Positions 18,827 through 26,676 of a DNA stretch of 64,000 nucleotides are shown piece by piece. A program made the translations under genes and the position numbers. The notes under the pieces are model-generated. The model did no database searches. It saw only the letters and a list, made by a program, of their open reading frames with translations, and was not told where the DNA came from. Source of the stretch: Planctomycetaceae bacterium (GTDB taxonomy: Bacteria > Planctomycetota > Planctomycetia > Planctomycetales > Planctomycetaceae); assembly GCA_024742875.1 (NCBI GenBank), contig JANSXP010000001.1:124001-188000 (forward strand), read 5' to 3'. Each line of letters opens with the position of its first letter. The stretch's first letter is position 1.

Positions 18827-20518
18827 TCAGCTGATCGTGTAGTCTTCCGGCAACCGTACCAGATCGTCGTCGTCACCCGTGTAGACGACACTCGCGCCGT
18901 AAATCTCGGCTGCGGATTCTGCCGTGATGTACCCGTTGACGACGTCATCCAAAATGGCGTGCGGACTTCGCTGCTGTGGTTCGCCGTAGCCACCACCGCC
19001 GGGCAACTGGAGTGTGACCTCGTCGTTCGGTTCCAGCCACAGCACGGTTTTGGCGGGTGCCGGCTGCTGGTTACGCGAAAACGCGCCCGTCATCGCGGCC
19101 TCGCCGCCCGCCATTCCTTCAGCCGGAAACCGGGTTCGATCAATCATCCCGGACACGCTCCATGGCTGATCGCCCCGCTGGCTGACACAGACCTCCTGCC
19201 CGAGCCCCCCTCGATATTTGCCCGCTCCGCCGGAATCCGGCCGCAGGCAGCGACGCTGCTGTATGATGGGCGCCAGCGTCTCCGCGACTTCTGTGGGCAC
19301 ACCGCCCACGCCACTGGGAAAGCCGGTGGTATTCAGGCCGTCGCGTGACGGTCGTGCGCCCATCCCACCCAGCATAAACAGCGTCAGGTTGGACGTCCTG
19401 TTGGTGTCCGGCCATGTGGCCCGCCAGATACTCATCCAGATCGGGTCGGCGCTGCCGGCCACAACACGATCCGGAATCACCTGAGCCAAAGCTCCAAAAA
19501 TGGCGGACGGCAGAAAATGGCCCACCAAATGTCGTGACGCCACAGCGGCCGGTCGTCGGCAGTTGAGGATGGAGCCTTCCGGTGCCGTAATTCTGACGGG
19601 ACGAAAAGCGCCCTCGTTATGGGGGACATCGGGGCTGATGGCTGCCTTCATGGCGAACGACGCGTAGCCGCTGGTGTAGTTGTGCACCACATTGATGCCC
19701 CGCTGACTCTGCGGCGATGAGCCGGCAAAGTCGATGTGGATGTCTTCGTCTTCCACCGTGACGGCCACTTTGATTCGCAGCGGTTCCTCGAATCCATCGC
19801 TCCATGTCTCGTGCTCATAACGGCCGTTGGGCAGTCGGCGAATGCCGTCCCGCATGGCCCGCTCGGATCTCGCAATGATTTCATCCGCCAGTGGGTCAAT
19901 CGTCTCGAGGCCGAACTCGTCCATCATTTCCAGCAGACTGCGGCCGCCCACGGCATTGGACGACGCCTGGGCGTACAAATCGCCCACCGTTTCATCGGGC
20001 GTGCGGACGTTGGCTCGAATGATCCGCAGCAGCTCTTCATTGGGCGCGCCGGCAGAAAACAGTTTGGTGATTGGAACCTGCAGACCTTCTTCAAACACCT
20101 CGTGCGCTTCCGCCGAAAGAACGCGCCCGCCAATGTCCGGCGCATGGCAGCAGCTGGAGACGTAGGCCACGATACGATCCCCGCGAAACACGGGGCTGAG
20201 CACCGTAAAGTCGTTGACCTGACCGGCTGTCAGCCACGGATCATTGGTCACGAGCACATCGCCAGGCTGCAGTGTTTCCGGCGGGTAAGCGTTCAGCAGA
20301 TGGATGGCACCGGTGGCCATGGGGTTGATGTGCCCCGGTGTGCCCGTCAGGGACTGGCCGATCATGTGACCGCGCGTGTCGAAAATGCCGCAGGCCAGAT
20401 CGAGTGATTCTCTGACGATGGTGCTGAACGCCGTGCGGACCAGAGTGGTCTGCTGCTCATTGGCCACAGACAGCAGGCGATTCCACAGGACTTCGAGCTC
20501 AACGGGAGACAGTGACAT
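18827..20518 (-). CDS. Hydantoinase B / oxoprolinase family protein
   Basis: A 563-residue protein typical of HyuB (N-methylhydantoinase B), the B subunit that partners HyuA in ATP-dependent ring opening of hydantoins or 5-oxoproline. Landmarks: VRTAFSTIVRESLDLACGIF, the GDVLVTNDPW stretch, SSCCHAPDIGG, SNAVGGRSLLEMMDEF, IHIDFAGSSPQSQRGIN and LQLPGGGGYGEPQQR near the C-terminus. It is full length. No HyuA gene is found in the window, so this is an orphan or the partner lies elsewhere. The ATG at 20518 has no clear Shine-Dalgarno. Confidence 0.9.
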   Translation of the reverse strand: MSLSPVELEVLWNRLLSVANEQQTTLVRTAFSTIVRESLDLACGIFDTRGHMIGQSLTGTPGHINPMATGAIHLLNAYPPETLQPGDVLVTNDPWLTAGQVNDFTVLSPVFRGDRIVAYVSSCCHAPDIGGRVLSAEAHEVFEEGLQVPITKLFSAGAPNEELLRIIRANVRTPDETVGDLYAQASSNAVGGRSLLEMMDEFGLETIDPLADEIIARSERAMRDGIRRLPNGRYEHETWSDGFEEPLRIKVAVTVEDEDIHIDFAGSSPQSQRGINVVHNYTSGYASFAMKAAISPDVPHNEGAFRPVRITAPEGSILNCRRPAAVASRHLVGHFLPSAIFGALAQVIPDRVVAGSADPIWMSIWRATWPDTNRTSNLTLFMLGGMGARPSRDGLNTTGFPSGVGGVPTEVAETLAPIIQQRRCLRPDSGGAGKYRGGLGQEVCVSQRGDQPWSVSGMIDRTRFPAEGMAGGEAAMTGAFSRNQQPAPAKTVLWLEPNDEVTLQLPGGGGYGEPQQRSPHAILDDVVNGYITAESAAEIYGASVVYTGDDDDLVRLPEDYTIS

Positions 20519-20848
20519 GATTATACGAGCATCAAAGACCGGGCAGATTCAGAAAGAAAGACAGCGGCGGGTTTCAGGCGACGACGCGTTCCGAGCGGCA
20601 CATTCGAGTAGCGGGCACTCCCCGACAGCAGCCGATGTTTCACGGTCGGCATTGTAGCGGGTCTGAGATTCTCCAGACTGCTGGAGACCAGGCGGCTTTC
20701 GAATTCGCCTGTTTCTTCGGGCGAACAAAAAAAATGGGGGCCATTCACATTCCTTTAAGGTGGAGGTCAGCAGAATGCTGCCGGCAGTCTCCGGGCCGGC
20801 CGCCTGCTGGCCACACAACACACCAACAATTCGTTGAAAGGAAAACAG
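20519..20848. other. Divergent intergenic region between hyuB and the EF-hand gene
   Basis: About 330 bases without a supported gene. AAAGGA just before 20849 is the Shine-Dalgarno of the EF-hand gene. A TATAAT at 20521-20526 reading toward hyuB lies too close to its start to be a normal -10 element. Nothing else is evident. Confidence 0.4.
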
Positions 20849-21757
20849 ATGAAAGGGCTGGCTATCGTGGGAACGCTTGCCGTGCTGAGTTGCGCAGGCC
20901 TGCTGCTGAAAGACGACATTCGAGAGCTGGCCGCCGATCGTGGGGGGCGCTGCGGCCCGCCTCGTGAGCCTGTGTGGGAACTGTTTGACGCTGATCAGGA
21001 TGAAGTGCTGTCCGCTGACGAAATCGAAAACGCGACCGCCGCACTGACCACATGGGATGCCAATCAGGACGGCATGCTCACACCCGATGAACTGCCCGGA
21101 CCTCGGCACCCTCATCGCGGGCGGGCTGGACATGATCAGAAACAGCGACCGCAGCCCGGTCCGGACGGGCAGACGGGGCCTCGCCGCCCCGCATGGGATG
21201 CAGGGGTGTCGTCCGTGGAACCGGGCACCGTGATACTTGAAGGCGGAAACCTGACTGATCATCGTGATGGCGGCCGACCGGTGGCACTGATCGCGGCCGC
21301 CCTCGATGTGACACCAGACGTGTTTCGAGAGGCCTTCCGGAACGTGCAGCCTTCGCGACTGGGCCCGCCAACCGCATTCCGCGCTCAGGCCAATAAACGC
21401 GTGCTGATGGACGCTTTGTCGCGGTGGGGCGTCACCAACGACCGGCTGGATGAGGTGTCCGACTATTATCGGTATCGTCCCGAACAGGGAGAATTTTGGC
21501 CGCACGAGCCGGCTCGAGCTCGGGCCGTGATTGAAGACGGACAGGTCACGGGCATCGAACTGCTGGCGGCCGGCCACGGCTATCTTTCGGCTCCCCGCGT
21601 GACAATCATTGGTTTTGAAGATGTTCGTGTGGATGTGCAAATCGGCTATAGCACACAATTTGCCCGCAACGGGCGGGTGGCTTCGCTGCAGATTGCCGAC
21701 GCGCAGGCAACTGAGCAGCCAGCGCCGCAGCATCTCGCTATCATGACAGACAATTAA
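20849..21757 (+). CDS. Exported EF-hand protein upstream of a two-component system
   Basis: A 302-residue protein beginning MKGLAIVGTLAVLSCAGLL, a signal or membrane-anchor sequence. The start at 20849 has AAAGGA 7 nt upstream; a TTG 15 nt before it would destroy that arrangement. Two calcium-binding EF-hand loops are clear: DADQDEVLSADE (about 46-57) and DANQDGMLTPDE (about 69-80). The rest has a Pro/Gly/Arg-rich linker and an uncharacterised C-terminal region ending in short beta-like stretches (APRVTIIGFEDVRVD). It is followed 26 nt later by the response regulator, so the three genes likely form one operon. It may be a Ca-dependent periplasmic input for the kinase. Confidence 0.82.
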   Translation: MKGLAIVGTLAVLSCAGLLLKDDIRELAADRGGRCGPPREPVWELFDADQDEVLSADEIENATAALTTWDANQDGMLTPDELPGPRHPHRGRAGHDQKQRPQPGPDGQTGPRRPAWDAGVSSVEPGTVILEGGNLTDHRDGGRPVALIAAALDVTPDVFREAFRNVQPSRLGPPTAFRAQANKRVLMDALSRWGVTNDRLDEVSDYYRYRPEQGEFWPHEPARARAVIEDGQVTGIELLAAGHGYLSAPRVTIIGFEDVRVDVQIGYSTQFARNGRVASLQIADAQATEQPAPQHLAIMTDN

Positions 21758-21783
21758 ACGATTCATACAGAACGGAAGACCGC

Positions 21784-22437
21784 GTGCGGCTGCTGATTGT
21801 GGAAGACGAACCGGATCTGCTGCAGGGCCTCACTCAGGCTCTGCGCGAAGACGGCTATGCGGTCGACCAGGCGGCCGATGGTGAGGATGGTTTGTTCAAG
21901 GCACAAACCTGGGACTACGACGCCGTCATTCTGGACTGGATGTTGCCGAAACTGGATGGGCGACAGGTGCTGCAGAAACTGCGACAGAGCAAAACGACTC
22001 CCGTCTTGTTTCTGACGGCCAAAGACACAATCGACGATCGAGTGGCCGGGCTGGATGAAGGCGCTGATGATTACCTCACCAAGCCGTTTGATCTGGCAGA
22101 AGTGAAGGCCCGCGTGCGGGCTCTGATTCGCCGCAGTCTGCACCAGCCGGCTCCCGATCTGACGGCCGGTGACATTGTCGTTCGCACGGCCGCCAGAGAA
22201 GTGCTTCGCGACGGCCAGCCCGTTCGTCTGACGGCACGGGAATATCGTTTGGTGGAACTTCTGGTCAGTCACCAGGGCAAGGTGGTCACGCGCACCATGA
22301 TTTACGACCACCTGTTTGACGAGCACCATGATTCCGCGTCGAACATTGTCGACGTGTACATCTCGCGGCTGAGGTCGTCTCTGGGCAAAACCTTTATTCG
22401 CACACGTCGCGGTGAGGGATACATTGTTGACCGGTGA
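21784..22437 (+). CDS. OmpR-family response regulator
   Basis: A 217-residue DNA-binding response regulator. Receiver domain residues: acidic pair in VEDEP, phospho-acceptor D51 in VILDWMLP, T78 and K100 in YLTKPFD. The C-terminal winged helix includes LTAREYRLVELLVSHQGKV and VDVYISRLRSSL, ending RTRRGEGYIVDR. The start is GTG at 21784 with GGAAGA upstream. The next gene, the sensor kinase, overlaps its 3' end by 26 bases, so the two are cotranscribed. Regulon unknown. Confidence 0.95.
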   Translation: MRLLIVEDEPDLLQGLTQALREDGYAVDQAADGEDGLFKAQTWDYDAVILDWMLPKLDGRQVLQKLRQSKTTPVLFLTAKDTIDDRVAGLDEGADDYLTKPFDLAEVKARVRALIRRSLHQPAPDLTAGDIVVRTAAREVLRDGQPVRLTAREYRLVELLVSHQGKVVTRTMIYDHLFDEHHDSASNIVDVYISRLRSSLGKTFIRTRRGEGYIVDR

Positions 22438-23974
22438 ACCGCAGCAATCTTTGGCGGCAGACCACAGTCCTCGACCCTCGCTGCGGCGTCGCATTCTGTT
22501 TTGGCAGACCACCCTCCTGGCGGTCGTTGTGCTGTCATTTGGTCTTGCCATCTATCTGCAGCAGCGGCAGACTCGCCTGCAGGACATCGACAGCGAACTG
22601 GCCGCCGCTGCCAAAGTGCTGCGTGTGCAGCTGCAGGCGCTTGCCGATCGGTCGGCCGCTGACTCAGAGGATGTCGCCAGGGGGCTCATGCCCCAGCGGG
22701 TGGCCGCCGAAACGTGGCGTGTGCCTGACACTTTTGCCCGGCGACACGTGCGGCATCGTTACGAACAGCCTTACCTGGTGATTCGCGATGCGCAGCAGCA
22801 AATCCTCGTGTCCACTGCCACCACCGATGTTCCTGCGGTGGACGACGTGAGCGGGCGCGGGCCGTTTCAACGCACGACGCGCGGCCGCGGTGACTATCGT
22901 GAAGCCTGGGAGACAGGGCCTTCGGATACCCTCATCCTGGTTGGCCGGCACGTCGCGGCCGACTTTCGCGACCTGCGGGAACTGGCCTTTGTACTGACAG
23001 CGATTGGCGTGGTGGTGCTGTGTCTGGGGTTCGCCGCCGCGTGGCGTCTGTCGGCCAGCGCCGTGTCGCCGATCGCCGGAATCAGCGAGGTGGCCGTCCG
23101 ACTGTCCGAAACCCGCCTCGACGAACGGATCGATGCGTCCCGGATGGATGTGGAATTTGAGCAGCTGGCCCACACACTCAATGCCGCCGTGGGGCGACTG
23201 GAAGTGGCGTTTGCACAGCAGGTGAAATTCACCGCCGATGCGTCTCACGAACTGCGAACACCTCTGGCCGTGATACGCATGCATCAGGATCTGGCGCTGT
23301 CCAAAGACCGTTCGGCGGCCGACTACCGACAGACCATCGAAACGTGCGCGCGGGCCACGGCGCGAATGTCACGACTGGTCGAAGGGCTGCTGGAACTGGC
23401 TCGGCTGGATGGTCCGCGGTGGTCGCTGCAGACGACTTCGACCGACCTGGAATTTCTGATCCGGGAAGTCGTGGACGATTGCGGAGTGCTGGCCGCAGCG
23501 TCCGGCGTCCGGCTGCAGATGACACTGACGCCAATCGTCCTCGAGCTGGACGCCGGGCGGTTCACTCAGGTGATATGGAATCTGCTGTCCAACGCCATCA
23601 CCCACAGCCCTGAGGGGGGAACTGTTTTTGTGGAACTGGAACCGGTTCCGGAGGAAGCCGCTGGTGCGGAGGCCTGCGGGGCAAGGCTGACCGTCTGCGA
23701 TGAAGGGCCCGGCATAGCGGCTGAGTATCAGTCCCGCGTATTTGATCGCTTTTTTCGCGTGGAGCAGGAGCGTTCCCGCCAAACAGGCGGCAGCGGACTG
23801 GGACTGGCGATTTGTCGCGCCATTGTGCAGGCTCATCAGGGTCGCATCGGCATTCGCAGTGAGCCGGGGGAGGGGACCTGCGTGGAAGTCTGCCTGCCGA
23901 CCGGGGCGGAGCGTGCCCGTTCGTCCGGGCAGTCTGTCCCTCCAGGCAGTCCGACCGACAAGTCAGGCCAGTGA
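22412..23974 (+). CDS. Sensor histidine kinase
   Basis: A membrane sensor kinase of about 520 residues. The first transmembrane helix is FWQTTLLAVVVLSFGLAIYL (30-49). A periplasmic sensor region of about 140 residues follows, then a second helix near 191-210 and a HAMP linker. Phosphoacceptor H279 is in ASHELRTPLAVIR. ATPase motifs: N box NLLSNAITHS, G1 DEGPGIA, F box FDRFFRVEQERS, G2 GSGLGLAICRAIVQ. The start could be GTG at 22412 or TTG at 22427; both lie inside the regulator gene. Partner of the upstream response regulator. Confidence 0.93.
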   Translation: MRDTLLTGEPQQSLAADHSPRPSLRRRILFWQTTLLAVVVLSFGLAIYLQQRQTRLQDIDSELAAAAKVLRVQLQALADRSAADSEDVARGLMPQRVAAETWRVPDTFARRHVRHRYEQPYLVIRDAQQQILVSTATTDVPAVDDVSGRGPFQRTTRGRGDYREAWETGPSDTLILVGRHVAADFRDLRELAFVLTAIGVVVLCLGFAAAWRLSASAVSPIAGISEVAVRLSETRLDERIDASRMDVEFEQLAHTLNAAVGRLEVAFAQQVKFTADASHELRTPLAVIRMHQDLALSKDRSAADYRQTIETCARATARMSRLVEGLLELARLDGPRWSLQTTSTDLEFLIREVVDDCGVLAAASGVRLQMTLTPIVLELDAGRFTQVIWNLLSNAITHSPEGGTVFVELEPVPEEAAGAEACGARLTVCDEGPGIAAEYQSRVFDRFFRVEQERSRQTGGSGLGLAICRAIVQAHQGRIGIRSEPGEGTCVEVCLPTGAERARSSGQSVPPGSPTDKSGQ

Positions 23975-24607
23975 GATGGCGGAGACCGTGATCAGCCCAT
24001 CCACCACCAAACGATACCGCCAGAAACGCTCGACAAGTGCGTCTTTGCCGCTCACCTCCTTGATGGACATGGCGATAAACACGTTGCAGCAAACCGACAT
24101 CCCAAACATCATGATGCCCGACATCACTGTGAGAAAACCAGGGTTGTTAAAGCCCTGCTGCACCGCTCGCATCTCAGCGGTGATCACGGCACCAAGCCCG
24201 GCCAGTACGTGCAGCAGCCACCAGAAAATGACGATCAGTCGCAGCGGAAACTGCAGTGGCGTTGTCCGCGCGGCGACGGCCGGTCCAATGGGAGTCGGCT
24301 GACGCGCACAGGACCACAGACGATACAGAAACGGCAATTCGGCAATCACGACGAGCACGCTCACAATCAGCAGCGGCGGCCCGGGGTCTCCAAACACACG
24401 GTGCGTGCACAGCACATACATCAGGAACACAAACAGGATCGACAGCAGTGTGCCAAAAAACGCGGCCAGTCCGCGCTCCAGTCTGTCCAGCCGCGTCGTG
24501 GTGTCCGTGTAGACCGAATGCCGGCTGCTACCAGCACCCTCTGACACTTCTTCGTACAGAGGGTACAGGCTGGTTTCCGGAAACATGTCTCGGTCAGAAT
24601 CGGGCAT
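23963..24607 (-). CDS. Four-TM membrane protein of unknown function
   Basis: A 214-residue protein with a polar N-terminus of about 45 residues and four hydrophobic helices: around LAAFFGTLLSILFVFLMYVL, PPLLIVSVLVVIAELPFLY, LRLIVIFWWLLHVLAGLGAV, and FLTVMSGIMMFGMSVCCNVF. The start at 24607 has AGGA 9 nt upstream; an ATG at 24616 does not fit that element. Its 3' end overlaps the convergent histidine kinase gene by 12 bases. It lies 59 nt downstream of a PspA-like gene and may be that protein's membrane partner. No family recognised. Confidence 0.78.
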   Translation of the reverse strand: MPDSDRDMFPETSLYPLYEEVSEGAGSSRHSVYTDTTTRLDRLERGLAAFFGTLLSILFVFLMYVLCTHRVFGDPGPPLLIVSVLVVIAELPFLYRLWSCARQPTPIGPAVAARTTPLQFPLRLIVIFWWLLHVLAGLGAVITAEMRAVQQGFNNPGFLTVMSGIMMFGMSVCCNVFIAMSIKEVSGKDALVERFWRYRLVVDGLITVSAISLA

Positions 24608-24666
24608 CACGGCCATTCCTGGGCGGGAGGCAGTGGCTCACGAGACGGAACGAGGGAGGCAGCAGA

Positions 24667-25212
24667 TCAGCCCCCCAGTTCCTTCCGCAGCGCTTCCAGT
24701 TCCGCTTCCACTTCCGAACTTTTTTCCTGCTGAGACTGTGCGATTGCGTGGACGGCCGTTTCTGATTCCAGCCGGACTTCCGTCGGCTGGCCCGTCAAAT
24801 CGGCAAGACGCCGCTGGGCTTCTGAGTGCCGCGCCTCCAGCGCTTTTTGAATGCGAAGCATGTTTTGGTAGTTGGATTCCGCGGCATCCAGTTCGGGCCG
24901 CAGTCCATCAATCAGATCTTCGATTTCCACTTTCCGCGTGAGGGCGTCGCGAGCGGCCGTTTCGTTCCCGGCCCCCAGCTCTGTCCTCGCTTTTTCCACC
25001 CACTGTGTCATCTGACCGGCGTGGGCGTCAATATCCGACTGCAGACGATCGCGGTTGGCGGCTGATGTGCGGGCCACACGACGGGCGCTGGTCAGGCCTT
25101 CCTCCATTTCGTCAATCACCTCACGCAGAGTCGTCTGCGGGTCTTCCGATTCATCCAGAATCTCGGTCAGACTGCAGGTGACGATATCCGTGAGACGGCT
25201 GAAGTGAGGCAT
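24667..25212 (-). CDS. PspA/IM30-like coiled-coil protein
   Basis: A 181-residue soluble protein starting MPHFSRLTDIVTCSLTEIL. It consists of long amphipathic helices with Glu/Arg-rich heptads, for example LREVIDEMEEGLTSARRVAR and EIEDLIDGLRPELDAAESNY. The opening FSRLTDIVTC, followed by the LREVIDEMEEGL stretch, matches the PspA/IM30 membrane-remodelling family, which normally runs to 220 or more residues, so this is a short form missing the last helix. Family members bind stressed membranes and may restrain transcription factors. The neighbouring ECF sigma factor is upstream in the same direction and the four-TM protein is downstream, suggesting an envelope-stress cassette. Confidence 0.75.
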   Translation of the reverse strand: MPHFSRLTDIVTCSLTEILDESEDPQTTLREVIDEMEEGLTSARRVARTSAANRDRLQSDIDAHAGQMTQWVEKARTELGAGNETAARDALTRKVEIEDLIDGLRPELDAAESNYQNMLRIQKALEARHSEAQRRLADLTGQPTEVRLESETAVHAIAQSQQEKSSEVEAELEALRKELGG

Positions 25213-25337
25213 GTGAAGATCTCTTACGCGAACAGTGGACGGGTGGATCACGGAGGCTGGAAATTTTACGAACTGTCAGGATCTCGGCAACGGTGGTGCG
25301 ACAGCCCACTGACCAACGACTCGACTCAGACTCCGGA

Positions 25338-25958
25338 TTAATTCATTTCAGAAACGGTTTCCTCGTCCGCGAATCCGCGGCACGTCAGATGATAGCGGAG
25401 CTTTTCCTTGGCCAGACGAAGTCGACTCTTGGCGGTGGGCAGGGTGGTGTCCATCGCGTCGGCCACTTCCGACAGGGTCAGAGAATCGAAGTGGTGCAGC
25501 ATGAACGTCTGTCGCTGCTCTTCGGGCAGCTCTTCCAGCACGTCCCGCACCACGTCCACAATCTCCTCCTGCGCCACCCGGATTTCTGCCGACACCACAT
25601 CGCCGGGCAGCAGGTTCAGCAAATCGGTCGATTCTCCATCAGCGGACGTTGTGACGGTGACCCGGCGAATCAGCGCGTCGTGTGATGCGCGACGCACGCT
25701 GTCGATCAGCAGGTTGCGGGCGACGCGAAAAAGCCAGCCTTTGAAGCGACCGGTCGGCAGGTAGTCCCACGATTTGCGGTACAGCCGCAGCAGCGTTTCC
25801 TGGACCAGATCCTCAGATTTCTGCGCGTCTCGCGTGTTGCGAAAGAAAAAGCCATACAGCGGTGACTGCCAGGTCGCCACGATATCGTCGAAAGCGTCCG
25901 GATCTCCCTCCTGGAGACGGATCATTTTCTGGTCGTCTTCGTTGTAATTGCTGGCCAT
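25338..25958 (-). CDS. ECF RNA polymerase sigma factor (SigE/RpoE-like)
   Basis: A 206-residue sigma-70 family member. Region 2 includes DAFDDIVATWQSPLYGFFFR and SEDLVQETLLRLYRK, then GRFKGWLFRVARNLLIDSVRR. Region 4 contains LPEEQRQTFMLHHFDSLTLS and VADAMDTTLPTAKSRLRLAKE. It lacks region 3, as expected. No anti-sigma gene of recognisable type is adjacent; the downstream genes on the strand are PspA-like and a four-TM protein, with a 125-nt gap. A role in envelope stress is inferred from neighbours only. Confidence 0.93.
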   Translation of the reverse strand: MASNYNEDDQKMIRLQEGDPDAFDDIVATWQSPLYGFFFRNTRDAQKSEDLVQETLLRLYRKSWDYLPTGRFKGWLFRVARNLLIDSVRRASHDALIRRVTVTTSADGESTDLLNLLPGDVVSAEIRVAQEEIVDVVRDVLEELPEEQRQTFMLHHFDSLTLSEVADAMDTTLPTAKSRLRLAKEKLRYHLTCRGFADEETVSEMN

Positions 25959-26052
25959 AACGCAGGGTGGCGACGGTCGCCCTTAGGAACGGTGTTGCCG
26001 TAGGGTAACGCGGTGGCGCGGCCGGCAAAAGTCACGGATGACAAAACTCACC

Positions 26053-26145
26053 CCCGAACGTCCGTTCAAGGCAGACGTCCGTTCGGGCCCGGCGGCAGTT
26101 GGGGCCTGACGCCCAATAGAGCCAGCGTCAGGAGCCAGCGTCAGG
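26053..26145. repeat. Intergenic hairpins and direct repeats between lptE and the sigma gene
   Basis: CCCGAACG at 26053-26060 pairs with CGTTCGGG at 26080-26087. Within and beside it, ACGTCCGTTC occurs twice. CCTGACGC at 26105-26112 can pair with GCGTCAGG at either 26125-26132 or 26138-26145, which lie in a tandem 13-bp duplication. The region probably ends the recO operon and precedes the sigma promoter. No T-run accompanies the hairpins. Confidence 0.5.
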
Positions 26146-26156
26146 GGGGCGGCCGA

Positions 26157-26675
26157 CTACCAGGGCATTTCTGTCAGATCGACAATCTGGTCGGCAAGGC
26201 GGGTGACCGCTTCCTGCTGAGCGGTTGCCAGTGACTGACCGACTTCCGGGGCAAAACTTACCTGACTGGAGTGCTGGGACAGGGCCTGTCCGATGGGGAA
26301 CACCCGCTGCTGCAGCACACGACCGCTGCGACGATCGATCCAGGAGACTTCCGCTCCCAAAAGCAGCTGCAGCTCCCGCACGTCATCAAATCGGGTTTCG
26401 CTCAGCGGGTTCTTGCGGGCGTCCACAATCTTGCACTGCAAAATCGTGTCCGCAATGCCGGCATCCGCCAACTGGTACCCGGAGCGGTTCTTGATTTCGG
26501 TCTGGATGGCTTCTGTCAGCAGGTAATCAATATTGCGACGGAACACCTGCGACTGCACGACCGGCACATGGATGGTCCGCACGCCCTGAACGGTCGACGG
26601 TCCGAACGTGTAGCCACAACCTGTGATGGCACAGGAGGCCGCCAGTATCAGGGCAGGTTGCCACTTTCGCTGCAT
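26157..26675 (-). CDS. lptE: LptE-like outer-membrane lipoprotein
   Basis: A 172-residue protein with lipobox AITGC (C20) after MQRKWQPALILAASC. The next residues GYTFGPSTVQGVRTIHVPVV and the later NRSGYQLADAGIADTILQCK match the LptE family, which plugs LptD during insertion of lipopolysaccharide into the outer membrane. The start at 26675 sits one base after the stop of the upstream BamD-like gene, so translation is coupled. Presence of both lptE- and bamD-type genes agrees with the Gram-negative-type envelope of planctomycetes. The short sequence makes the assignment moderate. Confidence 0.75.
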   Translation of the reverse strand: MQRKWQPALILAASCAITGCGYTFGPSTVQGVRTIHVPVVQSQVFRRNIDYLLTEAIQTEIKNRSGYQLADAGIADTILQCKIVDARKNPLSETRFDDVRELQLLLGAEVSWIDRRSGRVLQQRVFPIGQALSQHSSQVSFAPEVGQSLATAQQEAVTRLADQIVDLTEMPW

Positions 26676-26676
26676 G

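Noticed and set aside
20521-20526. TATAAT before hyuB as promoter -10 element
   Set aside because: It ends one base before the ATG, so transcription would start inside the gene; no in-frame start follows for about 50 codons.
20549-21766. 405-codon minus-strand frame opposite the EF-hand gene
   Set aside because: Overlaps a gene with signal peptide, EF-hand loops and Shine-Dalgarno; its own translation lacks motifs.
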